In this document: piece after piece, positions 52,960 to 62,682 of the stretch | Layout of the letters: every line of letters begins with the position of its first letter | Numbering within the stretch: position 1 is the first letter of the stretch | Origin: Amycolatopsis sp. CA-126428 | GTDB taxonomy: Bacteria > Actinomycetota > Actinomycetes > Mycobacteriales > Pseudonocardiaceae | Assembly: GCF_002904335.1 (NCBI RefSeq) | Contig: NZ_PPHF01000021.1 | Coordinates: 1-64,000, forward strand | Reading direction: 5' to 3' | DNA: 64,000 nucleotides | Notes under the pieces: model-generated | Told to the model about the DNA's origin: nothing | What the model saw: only the letters and a program-made list of their open reading frames with translations | Database searches by the model: none | Made by a program: the position numbers and the translations under genes

Positions 52960-52963
52960 CGCC

Positions 52964-53007
52964 TCGTGAGTGGTAAAGCGGGTTCTAACCCGCTTTACCA
53001 CTCACGA
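52964..53007. repeat. Palindromic intergenic element, copy D (bidirectional terminator-like)
   Basis: Perfect inverted repeat with 21-nt arms (TCGTGAGTGGTAAAGC...) around CT, between the convergent decarboxylase and ABC-ATPase genes. The flank CCGCGGCAGG on the right (53012-53021) is the complement of the CTGCCGCGG flank seen on the left of copies B and C, so this copy is inserted in the opposite orientation. Confidence 0.9.
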
Positions 53008-53023
53008 CGGGCCGCGGCAGGGG

Positions 53024-53890
53024 CTAACGCTGGCTGCGGGTCTTGGTCTTCGTCATGTTCGGTGCCTGCTCGGCCAGCTCCCACTCCGCGGCGTCGGACG
53101 CGGCCGTGGCGGCCTCCGCCGGCGTGCCGCCCTGCAGCAGCCGGGCCACTTCGCCGCGCAGGGTCACGAACTCCGCCGATTCACGCGTGGTGATCTGGTC
53201 CCGCGCAGCGGGCAGGCCCACCGGCAGGTCCGCCACGATCGACGCCGGTGACTTCGACAGCACCAGCACGCGGTCGGACAGGTACACGCTCTCGTCGATG
53301 TCGTGGGTGACGACCAGGACCGTGCTGCCCTGCTCGCGCTGCACGCGCCGGGTCAGGTCCTCGAGCTCGAAGCGCGTCTGGGCGTCGACCGAGGCGAACG
53401 GCTCGTCCATCAGCAGCAGCGCCGGGCGGCTCGCCAGCGCGCGGGCGATCGACACCCGCTGCTGCATGCCGCCGGACAGCTGCCACGGGTACTTGCCGCC
53501 GACGCCCGACAGGCCGACCTGCTCGAGCGCCTCGGCCGCCCGTTCCCGGCGTTCCGCGCGGGAGATCGGGCGCCACCGCAACGGGAACTCGACGTTCTTC
53601 TGCACCGAAAGCCAGGGGAACAGCGACCGGCTGTAGTCCTGGAACACCACGGCCAGGTCGTCCGGGACCCCGGAGACGCGGTCACCGTGCAGATTGACCG
53701 TGCCGTCGGTCGGCGGGGTCAGCCCGGCGATGCAGCGCAGCAGCGTCGACTTCCCGCAGCCGGACGGGCCGACGATGCTGGCCAGCTGCCCGGCTTCGAC
53801 GGTGAACGAAAGGTTGTTCACCGCGGTGTGCGCCTTGGCGCCACTGCCGTAGGTGTGACTGAGGCCGGAAACTTCGAGCATGGTGGACAT
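53024..53890 (-). CDS. ABC transporter ATP-binding protein, SsuB/TauB/NrtD-like
   Basis: 288-aa ATPase that powers the adjacent permeases. Walker A GPSGCGKST (41-49), signature LSGGMQQRVSIARAL, Walker B LLLMDEPFASVD and His switch VVTHDIDESVYLSDRV. The Q-loop is VVFQDYSRSLFPWLSV, typical of the nitrate/sulfonate/taurine group. The C-terminal 60 residues extend beyond the usual length and end basic (MTKTKTRSQR). Last gene of the four-gene importer operon on the minus strand. Confidence 0.92.
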   Translation of the reverse strand: MSTMLEVSGLSHTYGSGAKAHTAVNNLSFTVEAGQLASIVGPSGCGKSTLLRCIAGLTPPTDGTVNLHGDRVSGVPDDLAVVFQDYSRSLFPWLSVQKNVEFPLRWRPISRAERRERAAEALEQVGLSGVGGKYPWQLSGGMQQRVSIARALASRPALLLMDEPFASVDAQTRFELEDLTRRVQREQGSTVLVVTHDIDESVYLSDRVLVLSKSPASIVADLPVGLPAARDQITTRESAEFVTLRGEVARLLQGGTPAEAATAASDAAEWELAEQAPNMTKTKTRSQR

Positions 53891-53909
53891 GGGAGAGGCC
53901 TTTCCAGCG

Positions 53910-54743
53910 TCAGTCGCGGCCGAGACGGGCCGGCTGCCAGGCCAGCACCCGCCGTTCCGCGGCCAGGAAGATCGTGTTGAAGACGTAGCCGAGGATGCCC
54001 AGCAGCACCAGCCACGACCACATGGTCGGGAAGTCGAAGTCCTGCTGGGCGTTCAGCAGCGACCGGCCGATGCCGTTGTAGGCGCCGACGAGCTCGGAGA
54101 CGACCATCAGCAGCAGCGAAATCGACAGGCTGACCCGCAGCCCGGCGAAGATCTTCGGGGCCGCCGCGGGCAGGACGACCATGCCGAGCCAGTACCCCTT
54201 GGGTGTGCGGAACGACCGCGCCGTCTCCACCTTCACCTGGTCGACCGAGCGGACGCCGTCGACGGTGTTGAGCAGCACCGGCCACACCGCACCGAAGATG
54301 ATCGACCCGATCTGCATGCCCGAGCTCAGCCCGAACAGCACCCCGAACACCGGGATCAGGGTGGGCGGCGGGATCGAGCGGAAGAACGCGAACAGCGGGC
54401 CGGCATAGTCCATCGCCGTCGCCGACCGGCCGAGCAGCACGCCGAGGACGATGCCGACGACCGCGGCCAGCGCCCAGCCACCGAGCGTCCGGCCGAGGCT
54501 GGGGAACACGTTGTCGAACACGGCGTCGGTGAGGAACAGGTGCGACGCCGGCCCGGTGAACCACAGCTTGGCGGCGGTGCCCGCGATCTTCGACGGCGGC
54601 GGGAAGAACGTGCTGCCGCCGGCCCGGGCGGCGAATTCCCACACGACCACCAGGAGCGCGAACAGCAGCCAGTTGCGCAGGACCGTGGCGGCACCGCGCG
54701 CGGCGCGCCGGCCCACCCGGCCCGAAAGGGTTGCCGCCGTCAC
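53910..54743 (-). CDS. ABC transporter permease, SsuC/TauC-like, copy 1
   Basis: 277-aa inner-membrane permease with about six helices. The coupling-helix EAA-like loop is ETARSFRTPKGYWLGMVVLPAAAPKIFAGLR. GTG start overlaps the stop of the other permease by 4 bp. It likely forms a heterodimer with that permease in an importer for a nitrate-, sulfonate- or aromatic-acid-like anion. A longer frame to 55124 is just the upstream permease read in another frame. Confidence 0.92.
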   Translation of the reverse strand: MTAATLSGRVGRRAARGAATVLRNWLLFALLVVVWEFAARAGGSTFFPPPSKIAGTAAKLWFTGPASHLFLTDAVFDNVFPSLGRTLGGWALAAVVGIVLGVLLGRSATAMDYAGPLFAFFRSIPPPTLIPVFGVLFGLSSGMQIGSIIFGAVWPVLLNTVDGVRSVDQVKVETARSFRTPKGYWLGMVVLPAAAPKIFAGLRVSLSISLLLMVVSELVGAYNGIGRSLLNAQQDFDFPTMWSWLVLLGILGYVFNTIFLAAERRVLAWQPARLGRD

Positions 54744-55510
54744 GCGATCGCCTCCCGGTCCACCGAGCTCCACTTGAACAGCCGCTTGCCGAGCTGTTCG
54801 AGCCCTTCGTTGATCAGGTAGCCCAGCACCCCGGCGACCACCGTGCCGGCCAGGACCAGGTCGAACCGGACCGAACCGGTGCTGGCGACGATGATGAAGC
54901 TGCCCAGCCCGAGCTGGGAACCGGCCAGGAACTCCACGCTGACGACGGCGATCAGCGAGATCGTCGCCGACAGCCGGAGGCCGGTGAAGACGAACGGCGC
55001 GGTCTGCGGCAGCGCGACCGACGTCAGGATGCGGAACCGGCTGGTCCCGCACGCGCGGGCGGTCTCCATCAGCACCGGGTCGATTTCGCCCATGCCGTAG
55101 ATCGTGTTGAACATGATCGGCCACAGCGACGCGTAGACCGCGAGGGTGATCTTCGCTTCGGGACCGGAGCCGATCACCAGCAGCACCAGGGGAACCAGCG
55201 CGGTGATCGGGATCGGCCGGAGGAACTCCACGATCGCCGCGGTGGCCGTGCGCAACGCCGGGACGCTGCCCAGCAGCAGCCCGGCGGGTACGCCGACCGC
55301 GATCGCGACGGCGATGGCGATCAGCCAGGCCAGCATGGTCGCGACGATGTCCCGGATGAACTCGGGGTCGCCCAGCAGGTCCCCGACGGTGCGCAGCACG
55401 ACGCTGGGCGGCGGGGTGAACGTCCGATCGACCAAGCCGACCTGGACGAGGACCTCCCAGAGCAGGAGGAAACCGACCAGGCCGGCCAGGCCGCGAAGCA
55501 GCTTCTTCAC
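54740..55510 (-). CDS. ABC transporter permease, SsuC/TauC-like, copy 2
   Basis: 256-aa permease with about six helices and the coupling loop ETARACGTSRFRILTSVALPQTAPFVFTGLR. It differs clearly from the next gene, so the transporter has two distinct permeases, whereas SsuABC and TauABC use one. GTG start one base after the binding-protein stop. Operon order is binding protein, permease, permease, ATPase. Confidence 0.92.
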   Translation of the reverse strand: MKKLLRGLAGLVGFLLLWEVLVQVGLVDRTFTPPPSVVLRTVGDLLGDPEFIRDIVATMLAWLIAIAVAIAVGVPAGLLLGSVPALRTATAAIVEFLRPIPITALVPLVLLVIGSGPEAKITLAVYASLWPIMFNTIYGMGEIDPVLMETARACGTSRFRILTSVALPQTAPFVFTGLRLSATISLIAVVSVEFLAGSQLGLGSFIIVASTGSVRFDLVLAGTVVAGVLGYLINEGLEQLGKRLFKWSSVDREAIA

Positions 55511-55511
55511 G

Positions 55512-56531
55512 TCAGCTGGTCGCCTGCGGGGCGATCATCGGCGCGGCGTCGACCTTGCTGGTGATGACACCCATCTGCAGCAGCAGATCGGGCACCCGCT
55601 GCAGGCGCCGGGCGTCCAGGACGGAGCCGTAGCCGGGCAGGGTGAGCAGCTTGGCCGTGTCTTCGTCGATCTTCGCGTACTTGACCAGCAGCGGTTCGAC
55701 CTTCGAGCGGTCGTTGATCGCGTCGCTGGTGGCCTTCTTCATCGCCCGCTGGAAGGCCGCGAGGGTCTTCGGGTTGCCCTGCACCCACTTCGTCATCGAG
55801 CCGTAGCCGGTCAGGGGGAAGTCCTGGCTGGCGCCGGTGTTGATGTCGATGACCGGCGTCGCGCCGACGGTCTTCGCCGCCTGCGTGAGCATCGGCTCCG
55901 GCATGTAGGCCGCGTCCACCTGGTTGTCCTTCAGCGCCGCCGCCATGTTCGGCAGCGCGACCAGGGTCCACTGGACCCCGGTGAAGTCGACGCCGTGGTC
56001 CTTCATGACGGACTTGGTGAGGATGTCGGACGCGGTGTTCTTGGCCGTGATCGCGATCCGGCGGCCCTTGAGGTCGTTGACCGTCTTCACCGGCGAGTTC
56101 GGCACCGTGACGATGGCGTTGCTCTTCGCGTTCACCGACGTGCCGTCGGCGACCAGCTGGATGTCCGTGTCCTTGCTCTTGGCGATGAAGAACGGCGTGT
56201 ACGTCGAGAGGGCGATGTCGACCTCGCCGGCGATCGCCTTCTGCATCGACTCTTGTCCGCTCTTGGCCACGACCTGCTCGACCTCGAGACCCTCGGCCTT
56301 GAAGTAGCCGCCGTCCTGGGCCAGCCAGAAGGGGCCGAGGTCGGTGGTCGGCATGATCGAGACCTTGATCTTCGACTTCTCCAGGCCGCCCCCGCTCGAC
56401 GAGGCGTTCGAGCTGTCCGAGCCGAGCGCACTGCAGCCGGTGAGGGCCGTGGCGGCTGCGACGGTGAGGGCGAGCCCGAGCGCGGCGCGGCGAGTGCGAA
56501 CCCGGCCACTGCTCATGGCGTTTCCAAGCAA
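55512..56531 (-). CDS. ABC transporter substrate-binding lipoprotein, NMT1/THI5-like
   Basis: 339-aa lipoprotein with signal peptide and lipobox ALTGC (Cys33), then a two-lobed binding fold (IKVSIMPTTDLGPFWLAQDGGYFKAEGL..). It heads the importer operon. It is homologous to the orphan binding protein at 42178. TTG start chosen because AAGGAG is six bases before it; an ATG five codons later is an alternative. Ligand unknown: nitrate, sulfonates, pyrimidine precursors or aromatic acids are all possible, the last because a benzoylformate-type decarboxylase is adjacent. A DasR-like site lies 160 bp upstream. Confidence 0.88.
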   Translation of the reverse strand: MLGNAMSSGRVRTRRAALGLALTVAAATALTGCSALGSDSSNASSSGGGLEKSKIKVSIMPTTDLGPFWLAQDGGYFKAEGLEVEQVVAKSGQESMQKAIAGEVDIALSTYTPFFIAKSKDTDIQLVADGTSVNAKSNAIVTVPNSPVKTVNDLKGRRIAITAKNTASDILTKSVMKDHGVDFTGVQWTLVALPNMAAALKDNQVDAAYMPEPMLTQAAKTVGATPVIDINTGASQDFPLTGYGSMTKWVQGNPKTLAAFQRAMKKATSDAINDRSKVEPLLVKYAKIDEDTAKLLTLPGYGSVLDARRLQRVPDLLLQMGVITSKVDAAPMIAPQATS

Positions 56532-56691
56532 GGCCTGCTCCTTGAAGAAAGTGACGGTTGGGGAACCGATTTAGGTGGAAGTGCGTGACTCATTCCCGGG
56601 AGCCACGCGGGCCACTGTAGAGAACGTGACAGCTTGCTCACAATGGGTGGAATCACTACCGAACCGAGTGGCGCACGTCACTCTTTAGGCC

Positions 56692-56707
56692 TCTGGTCTA
56701 GACCCAC
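56692..56707. promoter_or_regulatory. DasR-like site between the importer and NIT-kinase operons
   Basis: TCTGGTCTAGACCCAC has the perfect core GGTCTAGACC (56695-56704) and matches 12 of 16 positions of the DasR consensus I recall. It lies 160 bp upstream of the binding-protein start and about 530 bp upstream of the NIT-kinase start. Confidence 0.6.
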
Positions 56708-56749
56708 TGCTCCACTCGCCGTAGCTGTTCACCCAGCGTAGGGTGAGGT

Positions 56750-56763
56750 TCCTGAATTCAGGA
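56750..56763. promoter_or_regulatory. 14-bp perfect palindrome TCCTGAATTCAGGA
   Basis: A perfect 14-bp palindrome with no loop, suited to a dimeric DNA-binding protein. No regulator is adjacent; function unknown. Confidence 0.45.
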
Positions 56764-57076
56764 CGGCTGCTGTGCGTCGACTGAGCGAACGCTGTGCAAG
56801 ATTGAGTGGGTCCTGTCGGGAGGGTTACATCTTCCCTTGCCGTTCGCTACCCTCTGCACCTGCGGGGAGGTATCAACCTCCGATGTAGTGAGAGAGAGTG
56901 CCTGGATGGCCGATCAAGAAGTCCCACTTCGGTGTACCAGCACACACTGTGCTTTTCCTGAGAGAATCTTCCCCGCGAAGACCACTGCCTGGCCGGGCAC
57001 AACCGCCGCGCCGGTGGGTTAGGCCGACCAACAGACCGATGCAGGACCAGCGCAGGGACCGACCGTGATGCTCGAG

Positions 57077-57157
57077 CTGAACCGATTCCGTCCGGCTGGA
57101 CGGGGTTCAGGAACCCCCAGTACCGATACTGGAGACGATCTTTTCACCCGTACGGGT
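57077..57157 (+). promoter_or_regulatory. Structured leader of the NIT-kinase operon
   Basis: CTGAACC/GGTTCAG encloses CCGTCC/GGACGG with a one-sided GATT bulge and a GGCT loop (57077-57110). It is followed by CCAGTA/TACTGG and the palindrome ACCCGTACGGGT. Together they make a compact structured segment ending 82 bp before the kinase ATG. It could be a cis-acting RNA or a cluster of operators. Confidence 0.5.
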
Positions 57158-57239
57158 AGCGTCTTGCGCTGGGCTCCTACCGATGGGCCGGAGCGCCGGA
57201 ACGCCGGGAGCGTGCAGACGAGTGGCTGAGGAGAACGCG

Positions 57240-60200
57240 ATGCGCCCTGGCGGGCGCTGGACCGACCAGGGTTTCCCGAGCACGAACGATGATGGTGGAG
57301 CGGCGGTGCCGAACGAAGACGCCGCAGGGGTGGGAGGGGCCCCTGCGCAGTCGCCCGGAGCGGATCCGGGCCGGAAGGCCGGGCTGTTCGCCGGCATGCG
57401 TGACTGGCGGCTGCGGTCCAAGCTGGCCGCGGTCCTGATCATCCCGACCCTCACCGCGCTCGCACTGGGTGCGGTGCGCGTGATCGACGACGCCCGCGAG
57501 GCGGCCGAGTTCCAGCGCACCGCCGACCAGGTGGCGTTCGCCGTCAAGGTCACCACAGTGGTGCACGAGCTGCAGAACGAACGCTCGCTGTCCGTGGCGC
57601 GGATCGCTTCGCAGAACCAGCTGCTGCAGACCGGGCTCGACTCGCAGATCGCCAAGGTGGACCGCGAGGTCCAGGACCTGCGCGGCGCGGCCGGCACCCT
57701 CAACTACGACGACCAGGCGACCAAGGACCGCTACACCCGCGGTCTCCAGCGCCTCGACGCCCTGCGCCCGCTGCGGGCGGCGTTCAACACCTCGAACAGC
57801 CTGCCCGACATCACGGTGCTCACCGCCTACTCGGGCGTCATCGACTCGCTCATCGAGCTCGGCCGCGAGGTGACCACCGCGGTCACCGACCGGGACGTGC
57901 TGCGCCTGGGCACGAGCACGCAGGCGGTCAGCGAGGCGAAGGAGTTCACCACCCGCTCCGACGCCGAGCTGCAGATCGCCGCGTTCCGCGGCAACTTCCC
58001 CGGCGACCTGCTGGACCAGACGCGCGCGTCGGCGTCCAGCGCGGACGCCTCCGTCGCGTCCTTCCTCGCGAACGCGGACGACGACCAGCGCCAGCTCTAC
58101 AACGACACGTACTCCGGCCCGGAGGTCGACGACCGGCGCCGGATCCAGACCTCGGCGTTCTCCTTCGCCCAGCTGGGTGACCCGCCGAACATCGACACCA
58201 CGGCGCTCAGCAAGGACAGCACCGTGTCGGCCGACAAGCTGCACGCGGTCGAGTCGAACCTGCTCGCCCAGCTCAAGACGCGCGCCGACGACCTCGCCAC
58301 GCAGAAGGTCAACTCGGCGTGGGTCGGCGGTGCCGTGGTCCTCGCGGCCCTGGCGCTCGCGGTCGCGCTGATGCTCCTCGTCGCCCGCCTGATGCTGCGC
58401 CCGCTGCGGGTGCTGCGGAAGAGCGCGCTGGACATCGCCTACACCCGGCTGCCCGAGACCGTGCAGGGGATCCTGGACGACCCGGATCCCGTCGGCGCCT
58501 CGAAGCGAGCCGTCCAGCCGGTGCCCGTCAACACCCGCGACGAGATCGGCGAGGTCGCGCGGTCGTTCGACATCGTCCACGAACAGGCCGTCAAGATGGC
58601 CGCCGAGCAGGCCCTCCTGCGGGAGAACGTCAACGGCATCTTCGTGAACCTCTCCCGGCGGTCGCAGCGGCTGGTGGAACGCCAGCTCGGCGTCATCGAC
58701 CGCCTCGAGGCCGACGAGCAGGACCCGGACCACTTGGCCAGCCTGTTCGAGCTCGACCACCTCGCGACGCGGCTGCGGCGCAACGGTGAGTCCCTGCTGG
58801 TGCTCTCCGGCGCCGGCCTGGCCAAGTCGGTGCCCAAGCCGGTGCCCGCCGCCGACGTCATCGGCGCCGCGGTGTCGGAGATCGAGCAGTACGCCCGGAT
58901 CGAGGTCGGCATCGTGCCCGACGTCGCGGTCCAGGGCCTGGCGATCCACGACCTCGTGCACGTCCTCGCCGAGCTGCTCGACAACGCGACCTACTTCTCC
59001 GAGCCGGAGACGAAGGTCATCGTGCGGGCCGTGGTGACCCGGCGCAAGGCGCTGGCCATCCAGGTCACCGACCACGGCGTCGGCATGAGCGAGGAGCGGC
59101 TGGCCGAGGTCAACGCGCGCCTGGCCGACCCGCCGGACCTGGACGTGTCGGTGACCCGGCGAATGGGTCTGTACGTGGTTTCGCGGCTGGCCAAGCGCCA
59201 CGGCATCGAGGTCCGGCTGCGCGAGAACGAGGACATCGAGGGTGGCGTGATCGCCCGGGTCGTCGTCCCGGCCGAGCTGCTGACCCAGCTCCGCCCGGGC
59301 ATGCAGCGGCAGACCCCGCCGCCGGCGAACCGCTCCGAGACGTCGATGTCGATGCCGAGCATCCCGATCCCGGCCGCGCGCTCGGACTTCGACCAGACGC
59401 AGTCGTTCGCGCAGACCCCACCGCCGCCGTCGGCACCACCGCCACCGCCCCCGGTGCACGAGCCGGTGCCGAACCAGGGCGGCCTGGTGCCGCTCGACCA
59501 GCCGATCAGCCTGGACGACCTGGTCAGCGGCGGCCGTGCGGCGGGCCCGTTCCTGTCGCCGGACCTGCCGAAGCCCGAGACGCCGGCCTGGCCGACGGCC
59601 GAGGACCTGGCGCCACTGGCACCTTCGTCGAACGGCGACGGGGCGAGCTCGCGGGCCGCGGACACGCAGTTCGCGCCGCTGGTCCTGCCCAAGCGCGAGC
59701 CGAAGTTCGTGCCGCCGGAGGAGCCGCCCCCGCCGCCACCGCCCGTGCACGAGGTCGGTTCGTCGGCGCTCGAGGACGATGTACCCACCCGGCGGTTGCC
59801 GATCTACCAGTCGGTGCTGTCACGCTGGTTCAGTGAAGGTGACGACGCGGCAGCCGACCCGGTGCCGGCGCAGAGCGAGGGCGAAGACCCCAACCTGCCG
59901 CCGCTCACCGGTACCGACGAGCCGCTCGCGCCGCCGGCGCCCGCTGCGCACGTCCACGCCGAGCCGTCCCACGCTGAGCCGTCCCGTGACGAGCTCCAGC
60001 CGACCGCGGCGACCCGGCACCCACTCCTCCCGGCCGACGACGGCTGGCACAGCGCCTCCGACGACGGCTGGCAGGCGGCGCAGTCGCTGCTCGAGTCCAA
60101 GAACGAGGAGATCACCCCGGCCGGGCTGCCGAAACGCGTCCCGAACGCCTACCTGGTGCCGGGGTCGATCAACAGTCCTTCGGCCGACGCCCCGCCGCAG

Positions 60201-60404
60201 AACAGCTTCGCGGACAACACCGCGGGCATGCCCGGAACGGGTGCGATCACCCGCTCGGCGTCCGCGGCGCGGAGCCGGATGGCAAGCTTCCAACGGGGCT
60301 ACACCTCGGGACGGCACGCCTTGAAGGAACTTCCGGCCGAAGAACAGCTGCAAGGCAGCAGGGTTCCGGGGCGTGGCAACACCACAGACAGCAGTGAGGA
60401 GTGA
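57240..60404 (+). CDS. NIT-domain sensor histidine kinase-like protein, copy 2 (conservon CvnA-like)
   Basis: 1054-aa membrane sensor. First helix at about 60-80, extracytoplasmic NIT-type helical domain to about 360, second helix at about 362-384 ([20 protein letters not shown]), HAMP-like linker, dimerisation helix with [20 protein letters not shown] and ATPase domain with [24 protein letters not shown] and [16 protein letters not shown]. The tail of about 370 residues is Pro-rich with [11 protein letters not shown] and ends [25 protein letters not shown] precedes the ATG. It heads a conservon (kinase, roadblock, DUF742, GTPase), which acts like a membrane-bound G-protein relay. Confidence 0.9.
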   Translation: MRPGGRWTDQGFPSTNDDGGAAVPNEDAAGVGGAPAQSPGADPGRKAGLFAGMRDWRLRSKLAAVLIIPTLTALALGAVRVIDDAREAAEFQRTADQVAFAVKVTTVVHELQNERSLSVARIASQNQLLQTGLDSQIAKVDREVQDLRGAAGTLNYDDQATKDRYTRGLQRLDALRPLRAAFNTSNSLPDITVLTAYSGVIDSLIELGREVTTAVTDRDVLRLGTSTQAVSEAKEFTTRSDAELQIAAFRGNFPGDLLDQTRASASSADASVASFLANADDDQRQLYNDTYSGPEVDDRRRIQTSAFSFAQLGDPPNIDTTALSKDSTVSADKLHAVESNLLAQLKTRADDLATQKVNSAWVGGAVVLAALALAVALMLLVARLMLRPLRVLRKSALDIAYTRLPETVQGILDDPDPVGASKRAVQPVPVNTRDEIGEVARSFDIVHEQAVKMAAEQALLRENVNGIFVNLSRRSQRLVERQLGVIDRLEADEQDPDHLASLFELDHLATRLRRNGESLLVLSGAGLAKSVPKPVPAADVIGAAVSEIEQYARIEVGIVPDVAVQGLAIHDLVHVLAELLDNATYFSEPETKVIVRAVVTRRKALAIQVTDHGVGMSEERLAEVNARLADPPDLDVSVTRRMGLYVVSRLAKRHGIEVRLRENEDIEGGVIARVVVPAELLTQLRPGMQRQTPPPANRSETSMSMPSIPIPAARSDFDQTQSFAQTPPPPSAPPPPPPVHEPVPNQGGLVPLDQPISLDDLVSGGRAAGPFLSPDLPKPETPAWPTAEDLAPLAPSSNGDGASSRAADTQFAPLVLPKREPKFVPPEEPPPPPPPVHEVGSSALEDDVPTRRLPIYQSVLSRWFSEGDDAAADPVPAQSEGEDPNLPPLTGTDEPLAPPAPAAHVHAEPSHAEPSRDELQPTAATRHPLLPADDGWHSASDDGWQAAQSLLESKNEEITPAGLPKRVPNAYLVPGSINSPSADAPPQNSFADNTAGMPGTGAITRSASAARSRMASFQRGYTSGRHALKELPAEEQLQGSRVPGRGNTTDSSEE

Positions 60405-60406
60405 AA

Positions 60407-60886
60407 GTGACACGGGCGGGTGCAATGCAGCCGGGTGGCTCCGCGCAGCCGAACGGCCAGGCGCATGCCAAGGCGAACAATGCCGGCAGCTTCGCTTGGC
60501 TGATCACGGATTTCGTGCACCGGGTGCCCGGCGCGGCCCACGCGGTCGTGGTGTCGGCCGACGGCCTGCTCCTGGCGGCCTCGCGAGGTCTGCCGAAGGA
60601 CCGGGCGGACCAGCTGGCCGCGGTGGCGTCGGGGCTGACCAGCCTCGCGCGCGGTGCGGCCAAGGTGTTCGAGGGCGGCACGGTGGCGCAGACCGTGGTC
60701 GAGATGGCCAACGGTTTCCTCTTCCTCATGTCGGTTTCCGACGGTTCGTGTCTGGCGGTGCTGGGATCGCCGGAAAGTGACATCGGCCTGGTCGTCTACG
60801 AGATGACCTTGCTGGTGGAGCGGGTCGGCCAGCAGCTGACTCCGGAGATGCGGGCGCAACTGCAGGGTTCGGCAGTTCGCCGCTGA
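60407..60886 (+). CDS. Roadblock/LC7 domain protein, copy 1 (CvnB-like)
   Basis: 159-aa protein with a roadblock/LC7 domain (about 28-150: [29 protein letters not shown] and on). In conservons this component regulates the small GTPase. GTG start chosen six bases after GAGGA; another GTG overlaps the upstream stop but sits too close to that site. It is closely similar to the gene at 62683. Confidence 0.92.
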   Translation: MTRAGAMQPGGSAQPNGQAHAKANNAGSFAWLITDFVHRVPGAAHAVVVSADGLLLAASRGLPKDRADQLAAVASGLTSLARGAAKVFEGGTVAQTVVEMANGFLFLMSVSDGSCLAVLGSPESDIGLVVYEMTLLVERVGQQLTPEMRAQLQGSAVRR

Positions 60887-60911
60887 GGACCTGGGAACCG
60901 AGGAGAGAGCC

Positions 60912-61691
60912 GTGGACGACGGGCGCTTGAGGGGTGAAGGGCGGCTCGGTGACGACTTCTCCGGCGGGTGGTCCGACCAATCGGACGACGGCCGGGAGGA
61001 CTGGCAGTCGTTCCGGGACCGCGTCGACCGCGAGTGGCGCGCGCGGCGGGTGCAGGCCTCCGACAGCGACCCCGTGCGGGAGCCGCCGAACTGGCTGACC
61101 GACAGCAATGCCGGGCAGGAACCGATCCGGCCGATCGCCGGGGGTACCGAGTACCGCGACCGCCTCCTCGGCGGTCCGGGCGCGGAGCTGTTCGGCGGTT
61201 CGAGCGGGCCGCTGTACGACGCGCACGAGTTCGCCGCGTACAGCGCCGAGCGGGACTTCTCGTCGGGGCCGGACTCCGGGGAGCTGGCCGCGGCGCTGCC
61301 GCGGCAGGCCCACCAGGAGTACGTCGACGAGCCGCCGGCGACGGAGATGGAGACTTCGGGCCTGGTCCGGCCGTACTTCCGGACCCGGGGCCGGACGAAG
61401 GCGACGCTCGACCTGGCCATCGAGGCGTTGATTTCGACCAGCGAACAGGGCCGGATGCTCGACCGGGTCCGGGTGCCCGAGCACCGGTCGATCTGTGACC
61501 TGTGCCTCGACACCAGGTCGGTGGCCGAAGTGGCGGCGCTGCTGCGCCTGCCGCTCGGCGTGGTGCGCGTGTTGATTGGTGACGTGGCGGGCCTCGGGCT
61601 GGTGCTGGTGCACTCCAGCAGCCCGACCGTGGGCGACCGCCCGAGTATCGAGTTCATGGAAAGGGTGCTCAGTGGGCTTCGGAGAATTTGA
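60912..61691 (+). CDS. DUF742 protein with long acidic N-terminus (CvnC-like)
   Basis: 259-aa protein. Residues 1-145 are acidic and disordered (GGWSDQSDDGREDWQSF, EPIRPIAGGTEYRDR). The C-terminal DUF742 domain runs from SGLVRPYFRTRGRT to MERVLSGLRRI and has the winged-helix-like RSICDLCLDTRSVAEVAALLRLPLGVVRVLIGD. Most DUF742 proteins are about 120 aa, so the N-terminal half is an addition. Its 3' end overlaps the GTPase start by 20 bp. Confidence 0.9.
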   Translation: MDDGRLRGEGRLGDDFSGGWSDQSDDGREDWQSFRDRVDREWRARRVQASDSDPVREPPNWLTDSNAGQEPIRPIAGGTEYRDRLLGGPGAELFGGSSGPLYDAHEFAAYSAERDFSSGPDSGELAAALPRQAHQEYVDEPPATEMETSGLVRPYFRTRGRTKATLDLAIEALISTSEQGRMLDRVRVPEHRSICDLCLDTRSVAEVAALLRLPLGVVRVLIGDVAGLGLVLVHSSSPTVGDRPSIEFMERVLSGLRRI

Positions 61692-62280
61692 CTCCGACGC
61701 GAACGCGCCGCAGGTGACGGGTCCGACCTCGTCGGCCAAGATCGTGGTCGCCGGCGGGTTCGGTTCGGGGAAGACGACCATGGTCGGGGCGATCTCGGAG
61801 ATCGACCCGTTGACCACCGAGGCCATGATGACCGAGGCGAGCGTCGGCCACGACGACACCACGGCCACGCCGAACAAGACGACCACCACCGTGGCGATGG
61901 ACTTCGGGCGCATCTCGCTGGACTCGGACCTGGTGCTGTACGTGTTCGGTACCCCGGGTCAGCACCGGTTCTGGTTCATGTGGGACGACCTCGCGGTCGG
62001 TGCCATCGGCGCGGTCGTGCTGGTCGACACGCGGCGGCTGGCCGACGCGTTCCCGTCGATCGACTTCTTCGAGAACCGGAAGCTGCCCTACGTCGTGGCC
62101 ATCAACTGCTTCGACCGGCTGCTGCACCACCAGATCGAGGACGTCCGGCACGCGCTCACCATCGCGCCGTCGGTCCCGATCATGGCGTGCGACGCGCGGG
62201 AGCGCGAGTCCGCGAAGCAGGTGCTGATCTCGGTCGTCCAGCACGCGATCGCGCACGATTCGGCGTTGCGCGCGGGATAG
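61672..62280 (+). CDS. Conservon GTPase (CvnD-like)
   Basis: 202-aa Ras-like GTPase of the actinobacterial conservon type. P-loop is GGFGSGKTT, the G3 region FGTPGQHRFWFMWDD, and the guanine-specificity motif is the degenerate NCFD with CDARE behind. GTG start after AAGGG, within the end of the DUF742 gene, so they are coupled. It is thought to be switched by the roadblock partner in response to the NIT kinase. Confidence 0.92.
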   Translation: MGFGEFDSDANAPQVTGPTSSAKIVVAGGFGSGKTTMVGAISEIDPLTTEAMMTEASVGHDDTTATPNKTTTTVAMDFGRISLDSDLVLYVFGTPGQHRFWFMWDDLAVGAIGAVVLVDTRRLADAFPSIDFFENRKLPYVVAINCFDRLLHHQIEDVRHALTIAPSVPIMACDARERESAKQVLISVVQHAIAHDSALRAG

Positions 62281-62682
62281 CCCATGACGCCCCGATCCGG
62301 ATGCGGCCGTTGGAGTGAACTCCGCGTGCTTCACCCACTTCGGGGAGTGCTGTCACCGTCCGGAGGAGTAACCGGGCGGGGCGGTCCGGTGGCGCCGTCA
62401 GAGGTGGTGCCCGCGTGGGCTGGTCGCACCCGGGTTGACCTGCGCGGACAGCCCACGGGTGCGAGCCGTGGACGACGCCCTGGTGTGTCCCCCGGATGGG
62501 GGAGGCGAGCCGGGCTGCCGCGGAACTCGGCCGGGTGCACACGTAGGGTGCGCAGCGGCCGGCCGGTGGCGGGCTCGACACCATCGGCGGTGCGAATACG
62601 CTTTACCGTGGCGTCGCCGACCGGCCGTGCCGGGCGCTCCGGGGTGCGGCGGGCGACGCCGCACGAGCAAGGAGGAGCAGTA
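62281..62682. other. 402-bp gap inside the conservon, with pseudoknot-capable sequence
   Basis: No credible gene. GTGGGCT (62415-62421) can pair with AGCCCAC (62450-62456) and CGCACCC (62425-62431) with GGGTGCG (62457-62463); the order 1-2-1'-2' is that of an H-type pseudoknot. The rest should contain a promoter for the second roadblock gene; I see no convincing -35/-10 pair. Confidence 0.5.

Larger units (their letters stand above)
56532..57239. other. Divergent 708-bp regulatory region upstream of the importer and NIT-kinase operons
   Basis: No credible gene. It holds the DasR-like site (56692-56707), the 14-bp palindrome TCCTGAATTCAGGA (56750-56763), stem GGAGGT/ACCTCC (56866-56881), a two-tier hairpin (57077-57110), stem CCAGTA/TACTGG (57117-57132) and the 12-bp palindrome ACCCGTACGGGT (57146-57157). 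The last three lie in or near the leader of the NIT-kinase mRNA. Confidence 0.7.

Noticed and set aside
56906..57022. 37-codon frame starting MADQEVPLRCTST in the NIT-kinase leader
   Set aside because: Third-codon G+C is low for this genome and the ribosome-binding site is weak; it could be a leader peptide, but nothing supports it.
57177..59750. Minus-strand open frame of about 857 codons opposite NIT kinase copy 2
   Set aside because: Antisense shadow of the kinase gene with no homologous features.
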